64,000 nucleotides of DNA from Nakamurella sp. A5-74 (GTDB taxonomy: Bacteria > Actinomycetota > Actinomycetes > Mycobacteriales > Nakamurellaceae). The first letter of the stretch is position 1. Every line of letters begins with the position of its first letter. Positions 1 to 11,015 of the stretch are shown one piece after another. The translations under genes were made by a program, and so were the position numbers. The stretch covers positions 372,001 to 436,000 of the forward strand of contig NZ_CP159218.1 in assembly GCF_040438885.1 (NCBI RefSeq). The letters run 5' to 3'. The notes under the pieces are model-generated. The model had not been told where the DNA came from. It saw only the letters and a list, made by a program, of their open reading frames with translations, and did no database searches.

Positions 1-168
1 GTCGACGAACTCGGTGTCGCTGGTGAGCTCCGACTTGAGGATCTTCACCGCGATCCGGCGGCCGAGCCGGCCGTCGTCGGCCGCCCACACCTCGCCCATC
101 CCGCCGACCGCGATGCGCTCGGTGAGCCGGTACCTCTCGGACAGCAGCAGCCCTGGTGTGAGTGCCAT
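1..168 (-). CDS. pknA: Ser/Thr protein kinase PknA, N-terminal part, cut by window start
   Basis: Only the first 56 codons are present. The ATG at 168 overlaps the pbpA stop (ATGA). The translation shows a glycine-rich ATP loop ([10 protein letters not shown]) and the lysine strand RVAVKIL, the N-lobe of a Hanks-type kinase. Its position directly after pbpA in the fhaA-fhaB-pstP-rodA-pbpA order is that of PknA, which phosphorylates division and wall-synthesis proteins at the membrane. The rest of the gene, and probably pknB, lie outside the window. The identity rests on gene order plus the loop. Confidence 0.9.
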   Translation of the reverse strand, partial: MALTPGLLLSERYRLTERIAVGGMGEVWAADDGRLGRRIAVKILKSELTSDTEFVD

Positions 169-1676
169 CAGCCCTGTCCCTCCAGCGCCTTGGCGATGAT
201 CGCCCGCCCGATCGGGGCTGCCACCGTCGCGCCGGTCGCGGCGAGGCCCTTGTCGCCGCCCGCCGAGACGAACACCGAAACGGCGATCTGCGGATCGTCG
301 TACGGGGCGAAGGCGGTGTACCAGGTGTGCGGCGGGTTGGCCTTCGGGTCGGTGCCGTACTCGGCGGTGCCGGTCTTGGACGCGATCTTGAGTGATGCCG
401 GCGCCTGGACGCTGATGTTCTTCTCCGAGGCGATCATCATGTCGCGCACCTGGTTCGCGATCTCCGGCGGTACTGCCTGGTTGACGGTGACCGGTTCGGT
501 GGCCGGCCGCAGCAGCGACAGGTCGGGCTTGGTGATCCGGGAGACCAGGTACGGCTGCATCCTGGTGCCGCCGTTGGCGATGGTTGCGGTGATCACCGCG
601 TTCTGCAGCGGCGTCTCGGCGACGTCCCGCTGGCCGATCCCGGACTGGGCGACGGACGCCGCGTCGACCATCGGGCCGGTGCGTGAGGTGGCCACCTGGG
701 TGCCGGCGAGGTCCCAGCTCTCGCCGATCCCGAAGGCCTGCGCCTGCGCCCTGAGGGTGTCGGCGCCGAGCTTCATCGCCACCTGCGCGAAGGCGGTGTT
801 GCAGGAGTGCGCAAGGGCATCGGTGAGGCTGACGTCGCTGCCGCCGCGGCCCGCGCAGGTCTCGCCGCCGAAGTTCGAGAGGGTGGCGCCGTTCGTCGCC
901 GGCAGGGTGATCTGCGGGACCCCGGTGACGGCGCTGGTCGGGGTGAAACCGTTCTGCAGCGCAGCCGCGGCGACCACCAGCTTGAACGTGGAGCCCGGCG
1001 GATAGACCGATTCGGTGGCCCGGTTCACGCTGACCCCGGGTGCCGTCTGGGAGGCGTACTGCTGGTAGGCCGCCCCCTGGGTGGCGGGGCTGTGCGAGGC
1101 GAGCTTGTTGAGGTCGTAGGACGGCGAGGTGATCAGCGCGAGAACCTCGCCGGTCTTCGGCCGGATGGCGACGACCGCGCCGACGTAGCCCTTCTGGGTG
1201 AGCATCGAGTAGGCGAGCTGCTGCAGCTTCGGCACCAGCGTCAGCTCGATGTTGCCGCCGCGGGGATCGCGACCGGTGAACAGATCGGACACGTTGTCCA
1301 CCAACAGGCCGGGGTCATCTCCGGACAGCACCGAGTTGTAGGTGCTCTCCAGCCCGGCGCTGCCGTAGTTCAGCGACAGGAAGCCGGTGACGTTGCCGTA
1401 GGCGGCACCCCCCGGGTAGCTGCGCTGGTAGCGGTACTCGTCGGTGGATGCGGCGCTGCGGGCGAGTACGACGCCGCCGGCCGCGACGATCTGACCGCGC
1501 TGCCGGTTGAAGTCCTCGACCGCAGTGCGGCGGTTGGCGGGATCGGAGCGGTACTCGTCGGACTTGACGACCTGGATGTAGCCGATGTTGAGCAGCAGCA
1601 GGCTCAGCATCACCAACATGACGCTGCCCAGCCGACGCAGCGGTCGGTGGGTGGGCAGCACGGAACGGTTGTTCAC
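168..1676 (-). CDS. pbpA: Penicillin-binding protein A (transpeptidase)
   Basis: 502 residues. A short cytoplasmic tail and one N-terminal membrane segment (about residues 15-37, [19 protein letters not shown]) anchor the protein; the rest is extracytoplasmic. The transpeptidase motifs are visible in order: STFK in [10 protein letters not shown] (active-site serine), SCN in AHSCNTAFA, and KTGTAEYG. It crosslinks peptidoglycan during growth and division and is the usual partner of the RodA/FtsW polymerase encoded just upstream. The GTG start overlaps the rodA stop (GTGA), so translation is probably coupled. Length and order match the mycobacterial gene. Confidence 0.95.
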   Translation of the reverse strand: MNNRSVLPTHRPLRRLGSVMLVMLSLLLLNIGYIQVVKSDEYRSDPANRRTAVEDFNRQRGQIVAAGGVVLARSAASTDEYRYQRSYPGGAAYGNVTGFLSLNYGSAGLESTYNSVLSGDDPGLLVDNVSDLFTGRDPRGGNIELTLVPKLQQLAYSMLTQKGYVGAVVAIRPKTGEVLALITSPSYDLNKLASHSPATQGAAYQQYASQTAPGVSVNRATESVYPPGSTFKLVVAAAALQNGFTPTSAVTGVPQITLPATNGATLSNFGGETCAGRGGSDVSLTDALAHSCNTAFAQVAMKLGADTLRAQAQAFGIGESWDLAGTQVATSRTGPMVDAASVAQSGIGQRDVAETPLQNAVITATIANGGTRMQPYLVSRITKPDLSLLRPATEPVTVNQAVPPEIANQVRDMMIASEKNISVQAPASLKIASKTGTAEYGTDPKANPPHTWYTAFAPYDDPQIAVSVFVSAGGDKGLAATGATVAAPIGRAIIAKALEGQG

Positions 1677-3118
1677 GAGGCACCGTCCTTGGCAACCGGA
1701 ACCATCTCGGTGCGCGCTTCGATCAGCGGCGCCGGTTTCGGTCTCACCGGTTCGGCCGGTCGCCGGGAGGAATCCGAGATGCGCATCAGCAGGGCGAGGA
1801 TGATGTAGTTCGCCAGCAGCGAGGAGCCGCCGTACGACAGGAACGGGGTGGTGAGCCCGGTCAACGGGATCAACCGGGTGACGCCGCCGACGATGATGAA
1901 CACCTGCAGCGCCAGCGAGAACGCCAGCCCGCCGGCGAACAGCGAACCGAAGGTGTCCTTGACCGCCATCGCGGTCCGCAGCCCGCGGCCGGTCAGGATC
2001 ATGTAGAGCACGATGATCACGGTCAGCCCGACCAGGCCGAGCTCCTCACCCAGCGCGGCGATGATGAAGTCGCTGCTGGCGAACGGGACGGTGTTCGGCC
2101 GGCCGCCGCCGAGACCGGTGCCGAAGATGCCGCCGGTGCCAAGCCCGAACAGCGACTGGACCAGCTGGTAGCTGCTGCCGCTGGGGTCGGCGAACGGGTG
2201 CAGCCAGATGTCGACCCGGACCCGGACGTGCGAGAACAGCTGGTACATCAGGGTCGCGCCGCCGGCGAACGCCAGCAGCCCGATGATCAGCCAGGACGCC
2301 CGGCTGGAGGCCAGGTAGATCATCACCAGCAGGGTGCCGAACAGCAGCAGCGAGGTGCCGAGGTCGCTGCCGCGGACCAGGATCGCCAAGGTCACGGCGA
2401 GCGCGACGATCACCGGACCGAGGTCGCGGATGCGCGGCAGCTGCAGGCCGAGGAACTTCTTGCCCGCCGTGCGCAGCACGCCGATCTTGCTGGTCAGGAA
2501 CGCGGCCGAGAAGATGATCAGGGCGACCTTGGCGAACTCGGCCGGCTGGATGGAGAGCACCCCGGGAATCCGCAACCAGATCTTGGCGCCGTTGATCGTC
2601 GGTGCGACCGCCGATGGCAGCACCGCGGGCAACGCCATGAACACGAGCCCCACCAGGGCGATCGTGTAGGCGTACTGCTGCAGCACGGTGTGGTCGCGGA
2701 CCAGCGCCAGCACGATGATGAACAGCAGCAGCGCGATCCCCGTCCAGACCAGCTGCAGCGGCGCCTGTGCCGAGGGCGCGTCGTTGTCGTCGGCCAGGGC
2801 CTTGACCACCGCGCCGAGGTCCAGCCGGTGGATCATCACCAGCCCGATGCCGTTGAGCAGGGCGGCGACGGGCATCAGCACCGGGTCGGCGTAGGGCGCG
2901 AACCTGCGCACCGCGAGATGGGTGATGACGAGCGAGAGCAGGTATCCGCCCCCGTACCAGGCGAGGTCCCAGGTCAGGCTGCGGTTCTGGTTCAGCTCGA
3001 CGATCACCATCGCCGAGGTGACGATGACGGCGGCGAACACCAGGAGGCCGAGCTCCGCGGCGCGGCCGGTCCGGGCGAGCCGGGTGCCGCGCGGGGGAGT
3101 CATGGGGGCACTGCTCAT
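1673..3118 (-). CDS. rodA: RodA/FtsW-family peptidoglycan glycosyltransferase
   Basis: 481 residues, about a dozen predicted membrane helices. The SEDS-family signatures are present: a loop with AEFAKVALIIF (QPAEFAK motif) and the C-terminal region ALGEELGLVG plus GGVTRLIPLTGLTTPFLSYGG, close to the family consensus. SEDS proteins polymerise lipid II with a class B penicillin-binding protein, here pbpA downstream. The start overlaps the pstP stop by ATGA. The N-terminus (about 25 residues, TPPRGTR) is cytoplasmic and basic. It is called RodA rather than FtsW because of its place in the pkn/fha operon, not because of a diagnostic residue. Confidence 0.94.
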   Translation of the reverse strand: MSSAPMTPPRGTRLARTGRAAELGLLVFAAVIVTSAMVIVELNQNRSLTWDLAWYGGGYLLSLVITHLAVRRFAPYADPVLMPVAALLNGIGLVMIHRLDLGAVVKALADDNDAPSAQAPLQLVWTGIALLLFIIVLALVRDHTVLQQYAYTIALVGLVFMALPAVLPSAVAPTINGAKIWLRIPGVLSIQPAEFAKVALIIFSAAFLTSKIGVLRTAGKKFLGLQLPRIRDLGPVIVALAVTLAILVRGSDLGTSLLLFGTLLVMIYLASSRASWLIIGLLAFAGGATLMYQLFSHVRVRVDIWLHPFADPSGSSYQLVQSLFGLGTGGIFGTGLGGGRPNTVPFASSDFIIAALGEELGLVGLTVIIVLYMILTGRGLRTAMAVKDTFGSLFAGGLAFSLALQVFIIVGGVTRLIPLTGLTTPFLSYGGSSLLANYIILALLMRISDSSRRPAEPVRPKPAPLIEARTEMVPVAKDGAS

Positions 3119-4860
3119 CGGCGCACCCGGCAGGGGGGCGGGGTCCCCGGCACGTTCGGATCCAGCGTGCTGGCCGGCGTGCTGGTGGGCTGGGTGGACT
3201 CCGCGGAGGCGGTGGTCCCGACCCCCTGCCGTTCGGCGCGACGCAGCTCGTCGACCGACCGCAGCGCACGGTCGACGGCTCGTCCGGCAGCGGCCGGTGC
3301 CGGCTCGTCGAATGCGGCTGTGCTCATCGCCGTGGCGCCGGCCCGCAACCGGTTCTTGGGATCGGTGGGGCGGGTGGACGTCGACGCGCGGGGTCCACCG
3401 CCACTCGATCGGGTGTCGCCCGTCGCGCTGCGGGAGGTGCTGCTGCGGGGGGTGTTGCTGCGGGAGGATTCACCGGATGATCTGGGGCCGGTGGTCGACG
3501 GCGGCGTGCTGGCGGGCGGTGTACTCGGCCGGCCGCTCGAGGAGGACGGGATGTCCCCGGTGGGCTCCGTGCACAGCGGGAGCAGCCGCGCCCGCAGTTG
3601 CCCGATGACGTCCCTGGCAGCGAGCAGATCGCCCGAGGGTGAACCGGCGTTGACCAGGTCCTTGGCCGACTGCTGCAGGTCGTCGGCGTACAACGGGCCA
3701 CACGGCGTGCCGGGGGCCGCCGGGTCCACCACGCACGAGGTCTCCGCGACGTCGGAGAAGGTGAATCCCAGGATGTTGCCGTTCAGCCCGCGATAGACCA
3801 CCACGGTGCCGTCGTCCGCGACCCCGACGTAGTACTGGTCGCGACCCCAGACGACGAGTCCGGCGACGGTGGCGGCGAGCGCGACGACGATCGCCGCGGC
3901 GAGCGCCAGGCGGAAGCGGATCTTCCGGCGCCGGGCCGCCGGTGACGGTTCGTCGTCCTGCTCGTCCTCGGGGGTGTCGTCGTCGAGGTCGTCCTCGTCG
4001 TCCGACCGACCCGGCGGAACCCCGAGCCTCGCCTCCTCCAGCGGCGACAGCGGCACTCTGGGCATTCGCTGCGTCTCGTGCAGCGGCCGCATCGGACCAG
4101 TTGCCTCCGGGTCGTACACCCCGGTGGGGATCGTGGAGCGCGCTCCGACTTCCAGCACGTCCGCGACGATGACGGTGACGTTGTCCGGGCCGCCGGCCAC
4201 CAGGGCCAGCTCCACCAGACGGTCGGCGGCGGTGTCGGCGTCCGGTTCGGCGAGGCCGTCCGCGATGGCCTCGGCCGCGATCACCGACGACAGCCCGTCC
4301 GAGCACAGCATGTAGCGATCGCCGACGTGGATCTGTCGCAGCGACAACATGGGGTCGGCATCGGAGCCGTTGAGCGCCCGCAGCAGCAGGTTGCGTTGCG
4401 GGTGGTGGGTCGCTTCCTCCTCGGTGATGCGGCCCTCGTCGACGAGCGACTGGACGAAGGTGTCGTCGTGGCTGAGCTGGTGGAGCACCCCGTCGCGGTA
4501 GAGGTAGGCGCGTGAATCGCCGATGTGCGCCAACGCCATCCGGTCGCCGTCGAACAGCATGGCGGTGACGGTGGTGCCCATCCCGTCGAGGTCGGGATCC
4601 TCGTCGACGAGTTCGGCGATCGCCTCGTTGCCCGACCGGACCGCCTGGTGCAGTGGATTGGTGAGGTCGTCGCCGGGGGTGTCGGAATCCAGGTCGGTGA
4701 ACGCCGCGACCACCACTCTGGACGCGAGGTCGCCGGCGGCGTGACCGCCCATGCCGTCGGCGACGACCAGCAGCCGATCACCGGCGTAGACCGAGTCCTG
4801 GTTGTTGGCCCTGACCAGACCGCGGTCGCTGCGCGCGGCATAGCGCAGCCGATGGGTCAT
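3115..4860 (-). CDS. pstP: PP2C-type Ser/Thr protein phosphatase PstP
   Basis: 581 residues. Residues 1-240 form a PP2C domain with metal-binding motifs: SDRGLVRANNQDS near the start, DGMGGHAAGD, and GGPDNVTVIVADV at the end. An acidic linker (DDEDDLDDD) follows, then one membrane helix at about 315-338 (LALAAAIVVALAATVAGLVVWG) and an extracytoplasmic tail ending in long Ser/Thr/Pro-rich low-complexity sequence. It dephosphorylates substrates of PknA/PknB. The tail after the helix is longer and more Ser/Pro/Arg-rich than in mycobacterial PstP as I remember it. The ATG overlaps the fhaB stop. Confidence 0.95.
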   Translation of the reverse strand: MTHRLRYAARSDRGLVRANNQDSVYAGDRLLVVADGMGGHAAGDLASRVVVAAFTDLDSDTPGDDLTNPLHQAVRSGNEAIAELVDEDPDLDGMGTTVTAMLFDGDRMALAHIGDSRAYLYRDGVLHQLSHDDTFVQSLVDEGRITEEEATHHPQRNLLLRALNGSDADPMLSLRQIHVGDRYMLCSDGLSSVIAAEAIADGLAEPDADTAADRLVELALVAGGPDNVTVIVADVLEVGARSTIPTGVYDPEATGPMRPLHETQRMPRVPLSPLEEARLGVPPGRSDDEDDLDDDTPEDEQDDEPSPAARRRKIRFRLALAAAIVVALAATVAGLVVWGRDQYYVGVADDGTVVVYRGLNGNILGFTFSDVAETSCVVDPAAPGTPCGPLYADDLQQSAKDLVNAGSPSGDLLAARDVIGQLRARLLPLCTEPTGDIPSSSSGRPSTPPASTPPSTTGPRSSGESSRSNTPRSSTSRSATGDTRSSGGGPRASTSTRPTDPKNRLRAGATAMSTAAFDEPAPAAAGRAVDRALRSVDELRRAERQGVGTTASAESTQPTSTPASTLDPNVPGTPPPCRVRR

Positions 4861-5351
4861 GGGCGCAACTCGATGACGGTCCGGCCGATCCGGATCGGCA
4901 CCCCTACCGGAACGGCCATCGGCGAGTTGATGCGCTGCCGATCGAGGTAGGTGCCGTTCGTCGAGCCCAGGTCCTCCAGGTAGAAGGTCGCGCCCTCGCG
5001 GCTGATCCTGGCGTGCCGGGTCGAGGCGTAGTCGTCGTCGAGCACCAGCGTCGAATCGTCGGCGCGACCGATCAGGATCGGCGCCTCACCCAGGCGCAGC
5101 CGGGTACCCGACAGCGACCCGGCCGTCACCACGAGGGTGGCAGGCGGCAGCGGGGCGGCGCCACGGAACTGTTGTCCTGCCTGCTTCTCCGCCTGCTTCG
5201 CTGCCTTGCGCTCGCCGCGGGCCGACGCCTTGGTCACCGCTCCGCCCGCCGTGCGGAGGTCGGCCCGGATGACCCGGATCGCCGCCCACACGAACAGGCA
5301 CAGCAGTAGCAGGAAGCCCACCCGGGTGAGCTGCAGAATCAGTGCCGGCAC
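4857..5351 (-). CDS. fhaB: FHA-domain membrane protein FhaB (FipA type)
   Basis: 164 residues. One N-terminal membrane helix (about residues 8-30, VGFLLLLCLFVWAAIRVI), a basic Ala/Lys linker, and a C-terminal FHA domain (about 75-164) with the phosphothreonine-binding elements ILIGRADDS, STRHARI and LEDLGSTNGTYLD. FHA domains bind phosphothreonine made by the operon's kinases; FhaB homologues link kinase signalling to division. The GTG start at 5351 has an upstream GGAG just after the fhaA stop; the 3' end overlaps pstP by 4 nt. Confidence 0.93.
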   Translation of the reverse strand: MPALILQLTRVGFLLLLCLFVWAAIRVIRADLRTAGGAVTKASARGERKAAKQAEKQAGQQFRGAAPLPPATLVVTAGSLSGTRLRLGEAPILIGRADDSTLVLDDDYASTRHARISREGATFYLEDLGSTNGTYLDRQRINSPMAVPVGVPIRIGRTVIELRP

Positions 5352-5365
5352 TTCTGTTCTCCGCC

Positions 5366-7075
5366 TTACCCGCGGGTGGAGAAGACGACCGTCGAGTGAC
5401 CGATCCGGATGACGTCTCCCTCGGCGAGCTGCCAGGTCTGCACGGACGAACCGTTCACGGTCGAACCGTTGGTCGAGCCGAGGTCGTGCAGCACCGCCGT
5501 CTGGCCGTCGAAGTAGATGTCGATGTGCCGACGGCTGACGCTGGTGTCGGGCAGCCGGAACGAGGCGTCCTGCCCGCGTCCGACGATGTTCGATCCACGC
5601 TGCAGTTGGTAGGAGCGGTGCGAGCCGTCGTCGACGGTGAGCACGGCGGTGGCGTCGGCGACGGCGGCGGGCTGCTCGTACTGCTGCTGGCCGCCGGGGT
5701 AGCCGACCGGGGCCCCTGCGGGCTGACCGTACTGCTGGTAGGAATCCGCGGGGGCGCCGCCGTACTGCGGGTAGGCCTGGCCCTGGTCGGCGGGTGCCGC
5801 AGGCTGGCCGTAGTGCTGATAGGAGTCGGGCGGCTGGTAGGCCTCCGGGGCGGCGGGCGGCTGCCCGTAGCCCTGCTGCCCGTAGCCCGGCTGCCCGTAA
5901 TCCGGCTGGCCGTAGCCCGGCTGCTGGCCGTAGCCCTGCTGGCCGTAGCCCTGCTGTCCGTAGCCCTGCTGGCCGTAGCCCTGCTGGCCGTAGCCCTGCT
6001 GGCCGTAGGCGGGCTGGTCGTACCCGGGCTGGCCGTAGCCCTGCTGGGCGGGCTGGCCGTACTGATCGTACCCGGGCTGCTGGCGGTAGCCCTGCTGGTC
6101 GTGACCGGGCTGCTGGCCGTAGCCCTGCTGGGCCGGCTGGCCGTACTGGTCGTAACCCTGCTGCTCATGGCCGGGCTGCTGGTAGCCCTGCTGGCCGTGG
6201 CTCTGCTGCTCGTGGCCGGGCTGCTGGCCGTGGCCCTGCTGGGCGGGCTGGCCGTATTGGTCGTAACCCTGCTGCGGGTACTGGCCGTACTGCGGGTCAG
6301 GGCCGCCCTGCCCGCCGTACTGCTCGTGGCCCTGCTGTGGCGGTTGGCCGTACACCGGTGCCGGCTGCTGTGGGTACTGGCCGTGCTGCTGCGGATCCTG
6401 ACCCTGGGCGGGCGGTGCGTACTGCTGCTGGCCCTGGTCCCGGGCGGGCTGGCCGTACTGCTGGTAGCCGTCAGGGGTGGGAGCGGCTCCACCCTCGGGC
6501 CGGGACTGCTCCGGGTACGGCCGCTCCGAGTCCGGGTGCTGACTCATCTGTGCCACTCCTGTCGGTCGGTGGTTCGCCTGCGGGTGCCCCGGGAGTCGGG
6601 TGCCGTCCTTCGTGTCACTGCTCTTGGTGTCACTGCTCTTGGTGTCGCGGTGCTCGGTGCTGCTGGAACGGGTGCTGCGGCTGCGACTGTTGCCATGTCG
6701 GTCGACGTCCGGGTCGACCTCGGAGCTGATCTTGAACTGTCCGGTGTGCAGCGCCGGCGATTCCTCGATCGTCACCACCACGTCACCGAAGGTCTGCCAA
6801 CCCTGCTCGGTCAGATACTCGTCGATCATCCCCGAGAGCGCGCCCGCGACGCGATTCTTGGCATCGCCGATGTCGGAGGAATCGGACGGGCCCATCCGCA
6901 CGACGTAGTGGTTCGGCGCCACCGACGCACTGCCCTGGCGCTGCACGTGGTCAGCGGCCTCGTGCTGGAGCGCCTCCGCCACCTCGGTCGGATGGACCGA
7001 GCCGCCGAACAGTCGGGCGAACGTGCCGGCGACGGCGCCCTGGAGGCGTCGCTCGAAGTTCTGCAGAAGGCTCAC
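5366..7075 (-). CDS. fhaA: FHA-domain protein FhaA with Gln/Tyr/Gly repeat linker
   Basis: 569 residues from the GTG at 7075, chosen because the conserved N-terminal DUF3662 region ([20 protein letters not shown] onward) begins there and AGGTG lies 8 nt upstream; the frame stays open further upstream but looks non-homologous. Order: DUF3662 domain (about 1-125), Ser/Arg/Asp-rich linker, a very long Gln/Tyr/Gly/Pro low-complexity region (about 180-460), and a C-terminal FHA domain (about 475-569) with [18 protein letters not shown] and DLGSTNGS. FhaA binds phosphorylated partners such as MviN in mycobacteria. First gene of the operon, 14 nt before fhaB. Confidence 0.93.
   Translation of the reverse strand: MSLLQNFERRLQGAVAGTFARLFGGSVHPTEVAEALQHEAADHVQRQGSASVAPNHYVVRMGPSDSSDIGDAKNRVAGALSGMIDEYLTEQGWQTFGDVVVTIEESPALHTGQFKISSEVDPDVDRHGNSRSRSTRSSSTEHRDTKSSDTKSSDTKDGTRLPGHPQANHRPTGVAQMSQHPDSERPYPEQSRPEGGAAPTPDGYQQYGQPARDQGQQQYAPPAQGQDPQQHGQYPQQPAPVYGQPPQQGHEQYGGQGGPDPQYGQYPQQGYDQYGQPAQQGHGQQPGHEQQSHGQQGYQQPGHEQQGYDQYGQPAQQGYGQQPGHDQQGYRQQPGYDQYGQPAQQGYGQPGYDQPAYGQQGYGQQGYGQQGYGQQGYGQQGYGQQPGYGQPDYGQPGYGQQGYGQPPAAPEAYQPPDSYQHYGQPAAPADQGQAYPQYGGAPADSYQQYGQPAGAPVGYPGGQQQYEQPAAVADATAVLTVDDGSHRSYQLQRGSNIVGRGQDASFRLPDTSVSRRHIDIYFDGQTAVLHDLGSTNGSTVNGSSVQTWQLAEGDVIRIGHSTVVFSTRG
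5860..6450 (-). repeat. Degenerate tandem repeats coding (G)YGQQ-type units in fhaA
   Basis: Short repeats of roughly 15-30 nt built on 'ctggccgtagccctgctg' (plus-strand reading) run through the middle of fhaA and encode QQGYGQ-like units. The densest block is about 5925-6010, where a 15-nt unit repeats several times almost unchanged. Such tracts expand and contract easily, so the linker length probably varies between strains. Confidence 0.85.
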
Positions 7076-7615
7076 CGGGTCGTCACCTGCTCTCCTCGCG
7101 TTGATCGGCTGTCGGTCGGACGGGCGGCTGTGCTGGCGCGGACCGCCGCACGTCAAGGCTCGATGGTAGTGGTGAGGAGGTCCGTCGTGGCCGGATCGTC
7201 CCGCTGGGGGGCGCCGGCGGTGCCGGTGAGGGGCTTCCCGGGGCCGCTGGCGCACTGCCCCGAGCTCGCCGACCAGCAGTGTTGTCGCAACGAACCCCAC
7301 GCCGCACCCGGATCGGGTGATCCCGCTGCGGCAGCTGTGCCGCAGGACGTGCCGGCCTCCGCGAGCCGCGGTGCAGCCGGGGGACCTTCGGGGAGAACCC
7401 TGAGATTTCCCTGAGAGTTGCCGTCCGTCCTGGCAGGTCAGAGACTTGCGATATATCGTTGAACTATCGCCGAACAGCTACGAACCGCAGATCGACGGCA
7501 GCAGTGCCGAGCACGACCAGCGGAACGAGCGGCACCGGAGCTGATCACTGCGGAACCCGGCGATTCGACCAACAAGCTCCGAACCGTGAGGTCCGGACGT
7601 AGAAGGAGACACACC
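7076..7615. promoter_or_regulatory. Divergent intergenic region fhaA/padR with 10-bp palindrome
   Basis: 540 nt with no convincing gene. It must hold the promoter of the fhaA operon (leftward) and of the padR operon (rightward). A perfect palindrome CGATATATCG lies at 7449-7458, in locally AT-rich sequence about 160 nt before padR; it is a plausible PadR operator, since this family usually autoregulates. A long opposite-strand open frame across this region and fhaA is a high-GC shadow. Confidence 0.55.
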
Positions 7616-8563
7616 ATGAGTGAATGGATGCAGGGGCGTCGTCAGGGTTTCGACCCGGCAGAGCTGCCCCAGATGATCAAGCAGTTCCTGAGTGAGAACG
7701 GCTTCGGCGGGGATCGCGCCGCCCGGACCGACGAGCCAGGAGTACCCGGCGACGCCGGTGAGCGCGGCCACCGCCGTCGTCCGCCGTCGGACGGCCCGTT
7801 CGGCGCCTGGGCTGACGACGACCGCGGTCCTCGCGGTGGTGGCCACCGAGGTGGTCCGCGCGGCGGTGGCCCCCGGGGCGGTCGCGGTCGCGGCCCGTTC
7901 GGTCAGGGCTTCGGACGAGATTTCGGCCCGCAGTTTGCCGGCCTGTTCGGCGGACCCGGCGGCGGCTGGCCCGGGCGCGGACCGCGCCGCGGTCGCGGTG
8001 AGGTGCGGTTGGCAGTGCTCGCACTGCTCGCCGAGGAACCCCGGCACGGCTACCAGATGATCCAGGAGATCGAGACCCGCTCCGGCGGGAGCTGGAAGCC
8101 CAGCCCCGGCTCGGTGTATCCCACGCTGCAGCAACTCGAGGACGAGGCGCTGATTCGCGCCGAGGACGTCGACGGCCGCCGGGTCTTCAAGCTCACCGAC
8201 GAAGGCTCGGCCTACGTCGCGACCAAGTCCGAGGAGATCGCCCAGCTCTGGGCATCGGTCGCCCCGGAGCCGGCCGAGGGCGGAGACCACCTGGGAGAGT
8301 TGATCTTCGGGGTGGCGACGGCGTTCTTCCACGTGTGCACCACCGGTACGGCGACGCAGCGGGACCAGGCCAGGGAAATCCTCGCCCGGACCCGAGCGGA
8401 CCTGTACAAGGTGCTCGGCGAAGACGGTGCCACGGCTGCGACGGGCGAGCTCCCGGATGCGGCCGAGGGTCACGACGGTGCCGGTGACGGTGCGCACGAC
8501 GGTGCCGAAGACGGTGCCCACGATGGTGCAGTGAGCCACGACGAGACGAAGGACGAGCGATGA
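7616..8563 (+). CDS. PadR-family transcriptional regulator
   Basis: 315 residues. The ATG at 7616 is chosen for the AAGGAG 8 nt upstream and the MSEWMQG start. The first 120 residues are a Gly/Arg/Pro-rich disordered segment (repeated GGGPRGG-like units). A PadR winged helix follows: VRLAVLALLAEEPRHGYQMI, then PSPGSVYPTLQQLEDE and DGRRVFKLTDEG. A C-terminal helical region and a His/Asp/Gly-Ala tail (GAGDGAHDGAEDGAHDGA) finish it. It overlaps the DUF1707 gene by 4 nt. PadR proteins usually repress their own operon; the ligand is unknown. The long disordered N-terminus before the DNA-binding domain is unusual. Confidence 0.9.
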   Translation: MSEWMQGRRQGFDPAELPQMIKQFLSENGFGGDRAARTDEPGVPGDAGERGHRRRPPSDGPFGAWADDDRGPRGGGHRGGPRGGGPRGGRGRGPFGQGFGRDFGPQFAGLFGGPGGGWPGRGPRRGRGEVRLAVLALLAEEPRHGYQMIQEIETRSGGSWKPSPGSVYPTLQQLEDEALIRAEDVDGRRVFKLTDEGSAYVATKSEEIAQLWASVAPEPAEGGDHLGELIFGVATAFFHVCTTGTATQRDQAREILARTRADLYKVLGEDGATAATGELPDAAEGHDGAGDGAHDGAEDGAHDGAVSHDETKDER

Positions 8564-9120
8564 ATACACGGATGCGGGCGGCCGACACCGACCGTCAGGA
8601 AGCCGCCGACCTGTTGGCGCAGCACGTCGGCAGTGGTCGGCTGACCACCGACGAGTACGACGAGCGGGTCCAGAAGGCCTACCGCGCAACCTATCTGGAC
8701 GAGATCGATGAGGTGTTCGGCGACCTGCCCGGTGGCTCCGGATACGCCAGGGGTGGACAGTTCGGCGGCTCGTTCGCCGGCCCGTTCCAGTCCGCGTTCA
8801 GCGGGCCGATGGCCGGCGCGGGATCGCTGGCCGGCGGAATTCGATCTGCCGCAACGCGTTCCGGGATGCGGCAGGCGGCCCGCCGCTCACCCGTCGGAGC
8901 GGTCATCGCTGCGGTGGTCGGCGTTGCTGCGCTGATGCTGGTGGTGAGCATCGTCGTCGGCGTCATTGCGGTGGCCCTGCACCTGATCGTGCCGGTGCTG
9001 GTGATCATGCTGATCGTCGGCCTCGTCCGTGGTCGACGCCGCGGCCCGCGGTTCGGACCCGGTGCCGGTCGCGGGTTCGCCGGTCGCGGATTCGGGCCAC
9101 ACGGTCAGGCGCGCGGCTGA
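8560..9120 (+). CDS. DUF1707 (SHOCT-like) membrane protein
   Basis: 186 residues. The N-terminal 55 residues match the DUF1707 pattern (RAADTDRQEAADLLAQHVG, then GRLTTDEYDERVQKAYRAT), a short SHOCT-like helix pair. A Gly/Ala-rich linker and one long or two adjacent hydrophobic segments (about residues 110-155) follow, then a basic Gly/Arg tail. The start ATG overlaps the padR stop. DUF1707 genes often sit beside PadR-like regulators in actinobacteria; function is unknown, probably envelope-associated. Confidence 0.85.
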   Translation: MNTRMRAADTDRQEAADLLAQHVGSGRLTTDEYDERVQKAYRATYLDEIDEVFGDLPGGSGYARGGQFGGSFAGPFQSAFSGPMAGAGSLAGGIRSAATRSGMRQAARRSPVGAVIAAVVGVAALMLVVSIVVGVIAVALHLIVPVLVIMLIVGLVRGRRRGPRFGPGAGRGFAGRGFGPHGQARG

Positions 9121-9148
9121 CCACGTGCGGCTGACCACGTGCGGCTGA
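9121..9148 (+). repeat. Tandem 14-bp repeat
   Basis: CCACGTGCGGCTGA occurs twice head to tail (9121-9134, 9135-9148) immediately after the DUF1707 stop. The gene's own last codons (gcgcggctga) look like a third partial copy, consistent with a small local duplication at the 3' end. Confidence 0.8.
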
Positions 9149-9168
9149 ACCGCACGGCAGTACCCAGG

Positions 9169-9198
9169 ACGGGTGCCCGGAGTGATCCGGGCACCCGT
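9169..9198. terminator. Bidirectional hairpin terminator
   Basis: A perfect 13-bp inverted repeat (ACGGGTGCCCGGA / TCCGGGCACCCGT) with a 4-nt loop lies between the convergent DUF1707 and ABC-F genes. There is only a weak T-rich stretch after it on the plus strand, as is common in high-GC actinobacteria. Confidence 0.8.
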
Positions 9199-9302
9199 CT
9201 TCTGCGTTCCCCCGTCCATCCGTTCGGCGTTTTTACGCCGAGCCGAGCGATCCAGCACGCGTTCGTGCCGATTCGATGGCTGGTCTGCCGCCCGGCCGGA
9301 CC

Positions 9303-10955
<1,653 letters not shown>

Positions 10956-11015
10956 GGTGCTTCAAACGCTACCGGCCCCGACCGCGCCGCCCGAGCCGAC
11001 GGCGACCCAGCGCGT

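Noticed and set aside
2198-3796. 532-codon plus-strand frame opposite rodA and pstP
   Set aside because: It lies over well supported genes, has shadow-like Gln/Arg/His composition, and matches nothing.
5342-7414. 690-codon plus-strand frame opposite fhaA
   Set aside because: A mirror of the fhaA repeat region (Leu/Ala/Val strings); fhaA has clear DUF3662 and FHA domains.
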